The position numbers and the translations under genes are program-made. Source: an uncultured Porphyromonadaceae bacterium (GTDB lineage: Bacteria; Bacteroidota; Bacteroidia; Bacteroidales; Muribaculaceae). Taken from it: a DNA stretch of 53,382 nucleotides. The stretch spans positions 1-53,382 of the forward strand of contig CAMWNI010000015.1 in NCBI GenBank assembly GCA_947175545.1. The letters run 5' to 3'. Positions 27,146-36,161 of the stretch are shown here, piece after piece. Within the stretch, counting starts at the first letter, position 1. Each line of letters starts with the position of its first letter. The notes under the pieces are model-generated. The model saw nothing but the letters and a program-made list of their open reading frames with translations. It ran no database searches and was not told the origin of the DNA.

Positions 27146-27176
27146 TTGCACATATTAATAAAAGTGCGTATTTTTG
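27146..27176 (+). promoter_or_regulatory. Promoter of the lectin/GEVED-like gene
   Basis: TTG at 27146-27148, 20 bp, then TATTTTTG at 27169-27176, 40 bp before the ATG. It probably also serves the sulfatase downstream. Confidence 0.7.
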
Positions 27177-27216
27177 CACCAAGACAATAATTAATAGTAA
27201 CCTCAAATAATAAACC

Positions 27217-29577
27217 ATGACAGCATCTTTACTCACTAAGCGCTGCCTGATTGCAGGGACAATATTTTGCACCCTCCCGACATTGGCAGAAGACGCTGCC
27301 CCGTCATTGGCGCTGACTTTCAATCGTACCGGAACTGATGCCGCTTCTGTCATTGTCAACACTACTGGCATTGATGGAGTAACCGCAAGTTTGACCTCCG
27401 TATCTCCCACTCCCCTTGCCGCCTTCGGCTCGACGGCATTGTGTCCGCAAGTCAACGGCAACACATCGCCTACAATCGTTTATGAATTCTCAATTGCCGG
27501 CCTCCCCTCTGATTTCACTTTTAATCAGGTCAATCTGAAAACACACGCGTTTAACGCCTCAGGGGCCAACCAGCAATCGTCGGACGGCAAGAAACGCCAC
27601 TACAATCTTTCAATTGATGTGAATTCCGTTGCCGTTGCTTCCATGACCGACATGGACATAGCAGCAAACAATGTAAACGGACTTAAGAACTGGGAAATCA
27701 GCTCAACCTCCTCCGTGACATCAACCGATCCTCTGACGCTCAAAATGACCGTCACCAAAGGAACTGAAAATCTTGGATGCTTCTTCGGCATTGAGGAAAT
27801 CTCGCTTTGCTCAAGGCCCGAGAGCGGCGCGGAACCCATTGACCCTATCGATCCAATTGACCCCTCAGGCGCTAAAGTCTACACAATATCGTGGCAGACC
27901 GGAAACTCTCTTTACATGACACCGACTACCGGAGGTGGAATCCAGGTCAGCTCTTATTCGCCAAACAAAATGCAATTCTGGGAATTAATCCCGACAGAAA
28001 ACGAAAATTGTTTCTATATCCGCAATACAGGTTCGGGGCAGTACATTGGCTCATGCAACATGGAGCCAAATGCAGCAAGTAAAGTGCAGATGAGCAATAC
28101 TCCCATCGAATATTATGTTGGCCAAACATCAGGGACCGACGCGCTTATTGCCGGATGCTACTGGCTTTCGTCAACCGACTGCCCGAATCATTCAAACGAA
28201 AACAACAATGCCCGCGCACTCAACAAGGACGGAGCCTCATCAAACGTAATCACCTGGACAAACGGCACCGGGAAAGTGGGGTCATATTGGACATTGACCG
28301 AAACCGGCAATCTCTACGAACCTCAGCCGTTCGTGCCGTCTGCCGAAGTTGGCAATCCGCAGGGCATCTATCACCTGATTGACGCCGAAGGTCGCAGCTT
28401 CACTGCCGAAGGCACATGGGAAAAAGTAGCAGAAACCGAATCGCACCGCTGGTACTTCGTTGGACGCAACAATGCCTCCGGAGGATATCAGATTGTTGCC
28501 GCAAAGGGTCATTCTCCCATAAACGAAGGCCAATCCTACACGATTGCATCGGCCCCTGGCGGTCAATTATATAAGTTCCTTAACGGCGAAACCACTCTTG
28601 AACTTGACGGGGTGTCTGAATTTGCAATCACTCCAGCACGTTCAGAATTTGCACTGAAGAATCGAATTTACAACATGCCTTGTGGCTCTATGGGCAATCT
28701 GTTCATCACCAAAGTCAGCATTGGCGAAGAGTTCCACTACCCGATGGCGGTTGTTTCCGGATCAAGCGTAACCTATCCCGCCGCATCCAAACCCGGCAAC
28801 AAATACGTAATTCTTTCAAAGGATGCTGCAATGGTCATGAAGAATGCAGAAAATCCGCTGACAATCAACCTGAACTCCACTCCTGCAACCAATGTAACCA
28901 TCACACTCTTCATTGACTGGGATCAAGACGGCGTTTTTGAATATGCCCAACCACTCTCCGCAGCTCAGACCATCACGACAGACATCAACGTTCCTGACGA
29001 TGCCCCGACCGGAATCACTCGCGCACGCATCCGCCTCACTGACAACGGCCTCAATGGCGCCGAAGATGAAGTCCACGGCGAGGTGCTTGACCTGCGTCTC
29101 AACGTAACGTCGTATCTTTCGGAACTTTGCGTACCCACGGTCAGCGTCAATGACCCGACTCGCGGCGAAGCCTCATGGTCCGATGACATTGCAACCGCCA
29201 GTCCTAAAGGCAACGCCCTTTTCCTCTACTGGAAAGATGGTGTCCGCGTGGCCTCAACCTCAGCAGCATATGAAGTCAGACCCTCATCCACTGACCGTCA
29301 CCTGACAGCGATTTTCTCTCCGAACACCAAACTCGACGAGGAGGAATCAGCGCTTGCCGCAATCGAACTGAAAACAGGCAGAATCATTGTAAACGGCTCG
29401 ACTCTGAACGTCGCGGTTGACTCTGAAGTAAAGCGAATTCTGGTGTATGCACTCAATGGCAACCTCGTTGCCTCAAACGCAGGTGTCAACTCCCTGACCG
29501 TCAACCTCCCTTCAGGAATCTATATCGCCAAAGCAATCACCGCTGCCGGCACAATCACTTCGAAAATTCAACTTTAA
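27217..29577 (+). CDS. Large secreted protein with lectin-like and GEVED-like regions
   Basis: A 786-residue exported protein. Signal peptide 1-24 (..IFCTLPTLAED). A beta-rich N-terminal part (about 28-195) is followed by a linker DPIDPIDP, then a ricin/beta-trefoil-like region (about 215-370: MQFWELIP, CFYIRNTGSGQYIG, GSYWTLTETGNLYEP). A GEVED-like domain follows (FIDWDQDGVFEYAQPL.., RARIRLTDNGLNG, GEVLDLRLNV). The last 70 residues resemble a type IX secretion sorting tail (VYALNGNLVAS.., LPSGIYIAKA). It lies 10 bp before the sulfatase, so a role in host-glycan binding is plausible. No catalytic motif was recognised. Confidence 0.65.
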   Translation: MTASLLTKRCLIAGTIFCTLPTLAEDAAPSLALTFNRTGTDAASVIVNTTGIDGVTASLTSVSPTPLAAFGSTALCPQVNGNTSPTIVYEFSIAGLPSDFTFNQVNLKTHAFNASGANQQSSDGKKRHYNLSIDVNSVAVASMTDMDIAANNVNGLKNWEISSTSSVTSTDPLTLKMTVTKGTENLGCFFGIEEISLCSRPESGAEPIDPIDPIDPSGAKVYTISWQTGNSLYMTPTTGGGIQVSSYSPNKMQFWELIPTENENCFYIRNTGSGQYIGSCNMEPNAASKVQMSNTPIEYYVGQTSGTDALIAGCYWLSSTDCPNHSNENNNARALNKDGASSNVITWTNGTGKVGSYWTLTETGNLYEPQPFVPSAEVGNPQGIYHLIDAEGRSFTAEGTWEKVAETESHRWYFVGRNNASGGYQIVAAKGHSPINEGQSYTIASAPGGQLYKFLNGETTLELDGVSEFAITPARSEFALKNRIYNMPCGSMGNLFITKVSIGEEFHYPMAVVSGSSVTYPAASKPGNKYVILSKDAAMVMKNAENPLTINLNSTPATNVTITLFIDWDQDGVFEYAQPLSAAQTITTDINVPDDAPTGITRARIRLTDNGLNGAEDEVHGEVLDLRLNVTSYLSELCVPTVSVNDPTRGEASWSDDIATASPKGNALFLYWKDGVRVASTSAAYEVRPSSTDRHLTAIFSPNTKLDEEESALAAIELKTGRIIVNGSTLNVAVDSEVKRILVYALNGNLVASNAGVNSLTVNLPSGIYIAKAITAAGTITSKIQL

Positions 29578-29587
29578 GCACATCCAT

Positions 29588-31126
29588 ATGACACAAAAGA
29601 TATTTTTCAGCACTCTCGCTGCGCTGACCGCCGCAGCCTCAGCTCAGGCGCAGGAATCTCAGCCTCAGCAGCGTCCGAATATTATTTACGTAATGTGTGA
29701 CGACATGGGCTATGGAGACCTTGCGTGCTACGGACAGCAATTCATCGCAACCCCTAACATTGACAAACTTGCCCAACAGGGCATGATGTTCACCCAGGCC
29801 TATTGTGGCTCGCCGGTATCAGCTCCCTCGCGCGCAACTTTCATGACCGGCCAGCACTCCGGCCATACTCATGTCCGCGGCAACAAGGAATATTGGAATG
29901 CCGGCAACCTCAAACAAAATGCTTACGGCTCCAACCCGGACTATACCGTAGTCGGCCAGGAACCATATGACAAAGACCACGTGATTATCCCTGAAATTTT
30001 CAAGGACAACGGCTATACAACCGGCATGTTCGGCAAATGGGCCGGTGGCTACGAAGGTTCCCACTCAACCCCCGAGAAGCGTGGTATTGATGAGTATTAC
30101 GGCTATCTCTGCCAATTCCAGGCCCACCTCTATTATCCGAACTTCCTCCATGAGTACAGTTCATCAGCCGGTGACACGGAAACCCACCGCGTCACCCTTG
30201 AACAAAACATCCAGCATCCATATTATGGTGACGGCTATGAAAACCGCGCCCAATATTCAGCCGACCTCATCCACGAAAAGGCAATGGCCTGGATTGACAA
30301 ACAGACTGCCGACCAACCCTTCCTTGGAATATTCACCTATACCCTCCCCCACGCCGAACTGATTCAACCGAATGATGAAATTCTCCAGGCATATCGCGAC
30401 AAATTCTGCGAATGTGAAGAAAAAGTATTCGGTGGACAGCAGGGCAACCGCTATAACGCCACTGAAATTGCCCACGCCCAGTTTGCAGCCATGATTACCC
30501 GCCTGGATTACATGGTCGGCGACATAATGAACAAACTCGAAGAAAAAGGCATGGCTGATAACACGGTCCTGATCTTCACCTCCGATAACGGTCCTCACGA
30601 AGAGGGCGGCGCCGACCAGTCATTCTTCAACCGCGACGGCCTGCTGAAAGGGCTGAAACGTTCAACTCATGAAGGTGGCATCCGTGTTCCTTTCATTGTT
30701 CGTTGGCCGGCGAAAATCAAGGCCGGACAGAAATCGGACCAAATGTTTGCATTCTACGACCTAATGGCAACATTCTGCGACATCGCAGGCATTGAAAACT
30801 ACGTTGAACGCTATCAGAAAAACGACAAGGACTACTTCGACGGGATTTCAATTTACCCGACTCTTACCGGCGAGGGCGAACAACAGCAGCATGACGCCCT
30901 CTACTGGGAATTCCACGAAACGAACATGCTCGGCGTCCGCAAAGATAACTGGAAGCTCGTCGTTCAGAACGGTAATTGTCGCCTTTACGACCTGGCAACC
31001 GATATTCATGAGGATAATGACATCGCATCCCAATACCCTGAAGTTGTCAAGGAACTCAAGCAGATTATCAAGCGTGAACATGTCAACCATCCCAACGGAT
31101 ATTTTAACGTAACCATTCCAAACTGA
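29588..31126 (+). CDS. Ser-type sulfatase, secreted
   Basis: A 512-residue sulfatase that hydrolyses sulfate esters, probably on host or dietary glycans. Signal peptide 1-22 (..ASAQAQ). Metal-binding Asp38-Asp39 are in VMCDDMGYGD. The modification motif is S78-A-P-S-R: the residue converted to formylglycine is Ser, so activation needs an anaerobic sulfatase-maturating radical SAM enzyme, which is not in this window. Further family features are FTSDNGPHEEGG and the region RRSTHEGGIRVPFIVRWP-like near 360-375. It is cotranscribed with the lectin-like gene. Specificity cannot be told from sequence alone. Confidence 0.92.
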   Translation: MTQKIFFSTLAALTAAASAQAQESQPQQRPNIIYVMCDDMGYGDLACYGQQFIATPNIDKLAQQGMMFTQAYCGSPVSAPSRATFMTGQHSGHTHVRGNKEYWNAGNLKQNAYGSNPDYTVVGQEPYDKDHVIIPEIFKDNGYTTGMFGKWAGGYEGSHSTPEKRGIDEYYGYLCQFQAHLYYPNFLHEYSSSAGDTETHRVTLEQNIQHPYYGDGYENRAQYSADLIHEKAMAWIDKQTADQPFLGIFTYTLPHAELIQPNDEILQAYRDKFCECEEKVFGGQQGNRYNATEIAHAQFAAMITRLDYMVGDIMNKLEEKGMADNTVLIFTSDNGPHEEGGADQSFFNRDGLLKGLKRSTHEGGIRVPFIVRWPAKIKAGQKSDQMFAFYDLMATFCDIAGIENYVERYQKNDKDYFDGISIYPTLTGEGEQQQHDALYWEFHETNMLGVRKDNWKLVVQNGNCRLYDLATDIHEDNDIASQYPEVVKELKQIIKREHVNHPNGYFNVTIPN

Positions 31127-31132
31127 TTATTC

Positions 31133-31756
31133 ATGGAGCAATTGCTCTCCCTATTCCCCAAACTGACTGAGGAGCAGCGCCAGCAATTTGAGGCGCTGCT
31201 CCCTCTCTACACAGAAAAGAACGCTGCCGTCAATGTAGTTTCCCGCAAAGACATTGACAATCTTTACACGAACCATGTTCTCCACTCTCTCGCGATTGCC
31301 CGGTTTATCACGCCCAAACCTTCAACCCGGTTCATTGACCTTGGTTGTGGCGGCGGATTCCCCGGCATTCCGCTTGCAATCCTTTGGAAGGACTGTCAGT
31401 TCCATCTAATTGACCGTATTGGAAAGAAAGTGCGAGTTGCCTCAGAAATTGCAGAAGCAATCGGACTGAAGAACTGCACCTTCCAGCACGGCGATTCAGG
31501 CGAATGCCGACGGAAATTCGACTTTGTCATTTCGCGTGCCGTGATGTCGCTGCCGGACCTTGTAAAGGCATCAGCCCATCTCATTGACCGCAAAAGTTCG
31601 AATCGATTACCCAACGGCCTTATATGTCTCAAAGGAGGCGACCTGACCGATGAAATCCGCGCTACACGTCGCGACGTTCTTGACGTCCCCTTATCGGATT
31701 ACTATCCCGATATGGATTACTATTCAACGAAGTATCTTCTCTACTGTCCACTATGA
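31133..31756 (+). CDS. rsmG: 16S rRNA (guanine-527-N7)-methyltransferase RsmG
   Basis: 207 residues, normal for RsmG (GidB). The class I methyltransferase motif FIDLGCGGGFPGIPLAIL binds SAM. HLIDRIGKKVRVASEIAEAI and FDFVISRAVMSLPDLV are further family signatures. It methylates G527 in the decoding centre of 16S rRNA. Its stop overlaps the start of the next gene (ATGA). Confidence 0.95.
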   Translation: MEQLLSLFPKLTEEQRQQFEALLPLYTEKNAAVNVVSRKDIDNLYTNHVLHSLAIARFITPKPSTRFIDLGCGGGFPGIPLAILWKDCQFHLIDRIGKKVRVASEIAEAIGLKNCTFQHGDSGECRRKFDFVISRAVMSLPDLVKASAHLIDRKSSNRLPNGLICLKGGDLTDEIRATRRDVLDVPLSDYYPDMDYYSTKYLLYCPL

Positions 31757-32124
31757 AATCTGTCCTGCTGACGATTTTGCTCCTGGTTGCCGCCAATATC
31801 TTCATGACATTCGCCTGGTATGGGCATCTGAGACTTCAGTCAACCGGAGTCAGTTCAAACTGGCCCTTGATACTGATAATCCTTCTTTCATGGGGCATCG
31901 CATTCATTGAATATTGTCTTCAGATACCAGCCAACCGCATTGGTTTCGATGGCAACGGCGGTCCGTTTTCACTAATTCAACTAAAGGTTATGCAAGAGGT
32001 GATTACTCTTGTGATTTTCATATTTTTCACTCTGGTTTTCTTCAAGGACACGAACTTTCGCTGGAATCATCTTGTTTCATTTCTGCTCCTTGTTGGAGCT
32101 GTCTATTTTGCGTTCAAAAAATAA
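31753..32124 (+). CDS. DUF486 / DMT-like small membrane protein
   Basis: 123 residues with four predicted membrane helices (about 4-22, 32-52, 71-91, 103-121) and the motif FAWYGHL.., WGIAFIEYCLQIPANRIG that I associate with the DUF486 family. Function unknown; distant relation to drug/metabolite transporters is usual for the family. It overlaps rsmG by four bases. Confidence 0.8.
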   Translation: MKSVLLTILLLVAANIFMTFAWYGHLRLQSTGVSSNWPLILIILLSWGIAFIEYCLQIPANRIGFDGNGGPFSLIQLKVMQEVITLVIFIFFTLVFFKDTNFRWNHLVSFLLLVGAVYFAFKK

Positions 32125-32143
32125 ACTTGCAGAGAAAATAACC

Positions 32144-32785
32144 ATGTTGAAAATAAAACGTATCGAATTCAATCCTTTTCAAGTCAACACTTACGTTGTC
32201 TACGACCCTGTTTCACATGAAGCGATGATTGTTGATCCGGGAATGTTGCTTCCGGAAGAGACATCGCTCCTTGCATCTTTTATTGACTCCAATGGGCTGA
32301 ACGTAACCCGTATTGTCAACACTCACCTCCATCTCGACCATATTTTCGGGAATCAGGCGGCCGCCGACCTGTTCAATACCGTACCTTATGCCAACGTAGC
32401 GGACTTTCCGCTCGGACATGACCTTGAATCTCAAGCCCGCAGCTTCGGGATTCCAACATCGCTAATCAGACAGCCTGAAAAATTCCAACAGTTGACCGAA
32501 GGCGAAACATTTCACATCGGCTCCGATGAGATACACGCTATTTCCATTCCCGGACATTCACCCGGCGGGTTAGCACTATATTGTCCCGCAGGCGAATGGG
32601 TAATCACCGGTGACTCTCTGTTCCGGTCATCAATCGGCCGCACAGACCTGCCCGGAGGCAATCATCAGCAACTCGTCACTGCAGTACGTTCAAAACTGCT
32701 CAGCCTACCGCCGCAAACCATAGTTTATCCGGGCCATGGCCCGTCAACAACGATTGCGGCAGAGCAGACCAATCCTTATCTCTAA
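32144..32785 (+). CDS. Metallo-beta-lactamase fold hydrolase (glyoxalase II-like)
   Basis: 213 residues with the metal motif THLHLDH, a later GHSPGGLALY, the bridging Asp in VITGDSLF and the last His in YPGHGPST. This is the hydroxyacylglutathione-hydrolase-like branch, often thiol-ester hydrolases. The start at 32144 is preferred to an upstream ATG at 32072 because the latter overlaps the previous gene and adds unrelated residues. Confidence 0.9.
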   Translation: MLKIKRIEFNPFQVNTYVVYDPVSHEAMIVDPGMLLPEETSLLASFIDSNGLNVTRIVNTHLHLDHIFGNQAAADLFNTVPYANVADFPLGHDLESQARSFGIPTSLIRQPEKFQQLTEGETFHIGSDEIHAISIPGHSPGGLALYCPAGEWVITGDSLFRSSIGRTDLPGGNHQQLVTAVRSKLLSLPPQTIVYPGHGPSTTIAAEQTNPYL

Positions 32786-32787
32786 AA

Positions 32788-32819
32788 TTTGCAAAACTGA
32801 TACATAATGGTTAACTTTG
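32788..32819 (+). promoter_or_regulatory. Promoter of the GH20 gene
   Basis: TTTG (32788-32791), 20 bp, TAACTTTG (32812-32819). Transcription should start near 32823-32826, inside the left arm of the terminator hairpin that follows. Confidence 0.75.
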
Positions 32820-32820
32820 T

Positions 32821-32850
32821 GGGTGAATTTCGGTTCACCCGCTTTTTTTT
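32821..32850 (+). terminator. Rho-independent terminator after the MBL gene
   Basis: GGGTGAA (32821-32827) and TTCACCC (32834-32840) with loop TTTCGG, then GC and nine T. It ends the rsmG-side transcript and sits downstream of the GH20 promoter. Confidence 0.85.
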
Positions 32851-32890
32851 TCCTTATTTCATCCATTCTTTTTCTACAAGTATCAAATTT

Positions 32891-34870
32891 ATGACCTTCA
32901 AGAAATCAATGCTTAAAGCCGCGGTGCTGTTTGCCGGTACCTCCCTTTGCGCAATTCCGGCTTTGGCCGACGTAAATACCAAGCCGTTTACCGTTCCGGA
33001 AATTTCATCATGGAAAGGCGGCGAAGGCCATTTTATACCAACGCCATCAACCCGCATTGTAACAAACGGCAAAGATCAGCAGGCTAACCGCATTGCCCTC
33101 ATGCTTGGCCAGGATTATACAACTCTGACCGGCACAAGTATTCCTGTCGAATTAGGAACGAAATCAAAAAAAGGAGACATCACACTCCAGATTAAAAAGG
33201 ACGCGAAGGCCAATGCTGAATCATATAGCATCGCGGTTACACCCAACGGAGTAACCGTTACCGCTCCGACCGAACAAGGCCTCTATTGGGCAACACGCAC
33301 TCTGCTCCAGATGAGCGAGCTTTCCGAAGACCTCTCGCTCCCCGTTGGCCGGATTGCAGACCAGCCTGAATTTGCCATACGCGGCTTCATGATTGACTGC
33401 GGACGTAAGTATATTCCAATGGAATATCTCTATGCACTTGTTGACGCTATGGCATATTACAAGATGAATACCCTCCATGTTCATCTCAACGACAACGGAT
33501 TCAAATATTATTTCGATGACGATTGGGACAAGACCCAGGCCGCATTCCGCATGGAAAGCAACAACTTCCCGGAGTTGACCGCACGCGACGGATCTTACAC
33601 CAAAGACGAATTCCGCAAATTTATTGAGGATGCGTCACAGAAAGGCGTTGAAATCATCCCGGAAATCGACTTTCCCGCCCACTCACTCTCCTTTACCCGC
33701 CTGAAACCGGAAATTGCAAGCACCGGACGCAACGGCCGTGACCACCTCGACATCAACAAGCCTGAAACTCATGAATTCCTTGAGACCCTGCTCGAAGAAT
33801 ACATTGGCGGCGAGAATCCGGTTTTTGCAGGCCCCCGTTTCCATATCGGTACGGATGAATACCAGGGTGACTCGTTAACCATGGAACAGTTCCGTGGCTT
33901 CACTGACCGCTACATCAAATTCACCGAGAAGCATGGCAAGAAACCCGCCATCTGGGGTTCGCTCACTCACGCCAAGGGTCAGACTCCAGTTAAGTCCGAA
34001 GGAGTTCTCATGTACGGGTGGAGCAATGGCTACGCCAACCCGCGCGACATGATTAAGCAGGGCTACCGTATGGTTTCTATCCCTGACGGCTATGTCTACA
34101 TCGTGCCTAACGCAGGTTACTATTACGACTATCTCAACAATCCGTTCCTATACGAAAAATGGACGCCGGCCAACATCGGCGGCACCGTATTCACCGGCGA
34201 CACCATCAAACAAATCGAGGGCGGCATGTTTGCCGTATGGAATGACCATCCTAATAACGGAATCACGGTCAAGGACATACATCACCGTGTCATGCACTCT
34301 CTCCCAACAATGGCAGCCAAAACCTGGAGCGCTGACAAAGTAACCGTGCCTTTCGCTGAATTCGACTCACTGAGCCACAAGTTATCTGAAGCTCCCGGTC
34401 TGAACTATCTTGCGCGCTACGGTCAGGAACCGACAGTAGTTTTTGAACAGGCGGTTGTTACCCCCGGTTCATCCATGCCAATTGCCGAAATCGGTTACCC
34501 TTACACGATTGAATTCGACATTGAAGGCGCCGAGGAAGCCAAGGGAACCAAGCTTTTCGAGAGTCCCTATGCCATTTTCTGGCTTTCCGACCCAATCAGC
34601 GGAAACTTGGCTTTCAGCCGTGAGGATCACCTCAACACCTTCCGCCAGGACGTGCGCCCGGGCGAGAAACTGCATGTAAAGATTACCGGCACCAACAAGA
34701 ACACCACACTCTATGTTAACGACAAACTTGTTGACGACATGAACGTACGCTGGGTCTCTTATAACGGCGGCAAAAACAAAATGGCGCAGGTTCGCACCCT
34801 TTTCTTCCCTCTGCAGAATGCCGGAAACTTCAACTCGAAAATAACCAATCTGAAAGTTTCAAATTTCTGA
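32891..34870 (+). CDS. Beta-N-acetylhexosaminidase (GH20), secreted
   Basis: 659 residues from ATG 32891, chosen because the signal peptide (KKSMLKAAVLFAGTSLCAIP, cut near ALA-D) starts there; upstream in-frame codons overlap the terminator. A GH20b-like N-domain (about 30-150) is followed by the TIM barrel with GFMIDCGRKYIPMEYL, LHVHLNDNGF and the catalytic pair D322-E323 in FHIGTDEYQG. The C-terminal part is a beta-sandwich. It removes terminal GlcNAc or GalNAc from host or dietary glycans in the periplasm or at the surface. With the sulfatase nearby it suggests mucin or glycosaminoglycan use. Confidence 0.92.
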   Translation: MTFKKSMLKAAVLFAGTSLCAIPALADVNTKPFTVPEISSWKGGEGHFIPTPSTRIVTNGKDQQANRIALMLGQDYTTLTGTSIPVELGTKSKKGDITLQIKKDAKANAESYSIAVTPNGVTVTAPTEQGLYWATRTLLQMSELSEDLSLPVGRIADQPEFAIRGFMIDCGRKYIPMEYLYALVDAMAYYKMNTLHVHLNDNGFKYYFDDDWDKTQAAFRMESNNFPELTARDGSYTKDEFRKFIEDASQKGVEIIPEIDFPAHSLSFTRLKPEIASTGRNGRDHLDINKPETHEFLETLLEEYIGGENPVFAGPRFHIGTDEYQGDSLTMEQFRGFTDRYIKFTEKHGKKPAIWGSLTHAKGQTPVKSEGVLMYGWSNGYANPRDMIKQGYRMVSIPDGYVYIVPNAGYYYDYLNNPFLYEKWTPANIGGTVFTGDTIKQIEGGMFAVWNDHPNNGITVKDIHHRVMHSLPTMAAKTWSADKVTVPFAEFDSLSHKLSEAPGLNYLARYGQEPTVVFEQAVVTPGSSMPIAEIGYPYTIEFDIEGAEEAKGTKLFESPYAIFWLSDPISGNLAFSREDHLNTFRQDVRPGEKLHVKITGTNKNTTLYVNDKLVDDMNVRWVSYNGGKNKMAQVRTLFFPLQNAGNFNSKITNLKVSNF

Positions 34871-34871
34871 A

Positions 34872-36161
34872 TTGAATAAAAAAGCTCTATACGCCACTCT
34901 TGGCTGTAAACTTAATTTCGCAGAAACCGGAAGCATTGCGCAACTGATGGCAGATAAAGGCATCAAGCGCATTGTTCCGGGCGAAAAGCCTGACTTCTGT
35001 GTGGTCAACACATGCTCGGTAACCGCCGAAGCTGACCGCAAGTGCCGACGGCTGATTCGCTCGCTCCACACTCGGTTTCCTGAGGCAAAAATCATCGTAA
35101 CGGGCTGCTACTCTCAGTTGCAGCCCGTTGAAGTTGCCTCCATTCCCGGAGTCACAATGGTTGCCGGAATCAATGACAAGATGCGTATTGCCGACTATTG
35201 CGCCGGTATTGCTGACATTGACCCCGTTGTACCCTCAAACACTCTGCGGGAGTTCATGCCGTCATGCTCGCGCGGCGACCGTACACGCTACTTTCTAAAA
35301 GTTCAGGACGGATGCAACTACTTCTGCTCCTACTGCACCATTCCCGCGGCGCGCGGACGCTCCCGTTCAGGCACCATTGACCAACTTGTCGCACAAGCCG
35401 AGCAGGTTGCAGCCGAAGGAGGCAAGGAAATTGTTCTGACCGGAGTCAACATCGGCGATTTCGGTCATGGAACAGACCGTAGTTTTTCTGATTTGGTCGA
35501 AGCCCTCAACCGCGTTGAAGGCATTGAGCGCTTCCGAATCAGTTCAATTGAGCCGAACCTGCTGACAGACCGCATCATTGACATTGTGGCTGCCGGGCCG
35601 CGCTTCATGCCTCATTTCCACATCCCGCTCCAAGCCGGTTCTGACTCAGTACTGAAACTGATGCGTCGACGCTACGATACGCATCTGTTTGCCGAAAAAA
35701 TAGCCCGCGTGCGCCAGGCCATACCTCATGCATTCATCGGAGTGGATCTGATTGTCGGTTCACGCGGTGAAACACCCGAATTATTCGCAGAAAGTCTTGA
35801 ATTTGTGCATTCTCTGCCAATTTCGCGACTTCACGTTTTCCCTTACTCTGAACGCCCCGGCACTCGCGCACTGACCGACATAAACATGGCAGTTACGCCA
35901 GAAGAGAAGCATCGCCGCCTTGAACTGATGCTCGCCGAGAGCCAGCGCCATCAGACGGAATTCAGCCGCCCTTTTGAAGGCACAATACGTCCGGTTCTGA
36001 TTGAACACGTCAGCCACGGCAAAACCGCCGGATTTACGGATAACTATCTGCGAGTCGAACTTCCCGAACCCCGACCGGACCTCGCAAACCTGGTTGTCAA
36101 TGTCCGCCTTGACAAGTTAACGCCCGAGGGCGATAAATTTACAGGAACAATCATCGAATGA
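34872..36161 (+). CDS. mtaB: tRNA t6A37 methylthiotransferase MtaB
   Basis: 429 residues, a radical SAM methylthiotransferase making ms2t6A at tRNA position 37. The N-terminal UPF0004 domain shows TLGCKLNFAE and VVNTCSVTAEADRK. The radical SAM cluster motif is C148-x3-C152-x2-C155. SAM-contact segments TGVNIGDFG and HIPLQAGSDSVLKLMRRRYD follow, then a TRAM-like end. The start codon is TTG at 34872; no ATG exists before the first conserved motif. The stop overlaps the next gene (ATGA). Confidence 0.93.
   Translation: MNKKALYATLGCKLNFAETGSIAQLMADKGIKRIVPGEKPDFCVVNTCSVTAEADRKCRRLIRSLHTRFPEAKIIVTGCYSQLQPVEVASIPGVTMVAGINDKMRIADYCAGIADIDPVVPSNTLREFMPSCSRGDRTRYFLKVQDGCNYFCSYCTIPAARGRSRSGTIDQLVAQAEQVAAEGGKEIVLTGVNIGDFGHGTDRSFSDLVEALNRVEGIERFRISSIEPNLLTDRIIDIVAAGPRFMPHFHIPLQAGSDSVLKLMRRRYDTHLFAEKIARVRQAIPHAFIGVDLIVGSRGETPELFAESLEFVHSLPISRLHVFPYSERPGTRALTDINMAVTPEEKHRRLELMLAESQRHQTEFSRPFEGTIRPVLIEHVSHGKTAGFTDNYLRVELPEPRPDLANLVVNVRLDKLTPEGDKFTGTIIE

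Noticed and set aside
27217-29577. Additional toxin-like or peptide-island gene
   Set aside because: It lies beyond the tRNA and IS boundary, has its own promoter and sits with a sulfatase; glycan-related function is the better reading.
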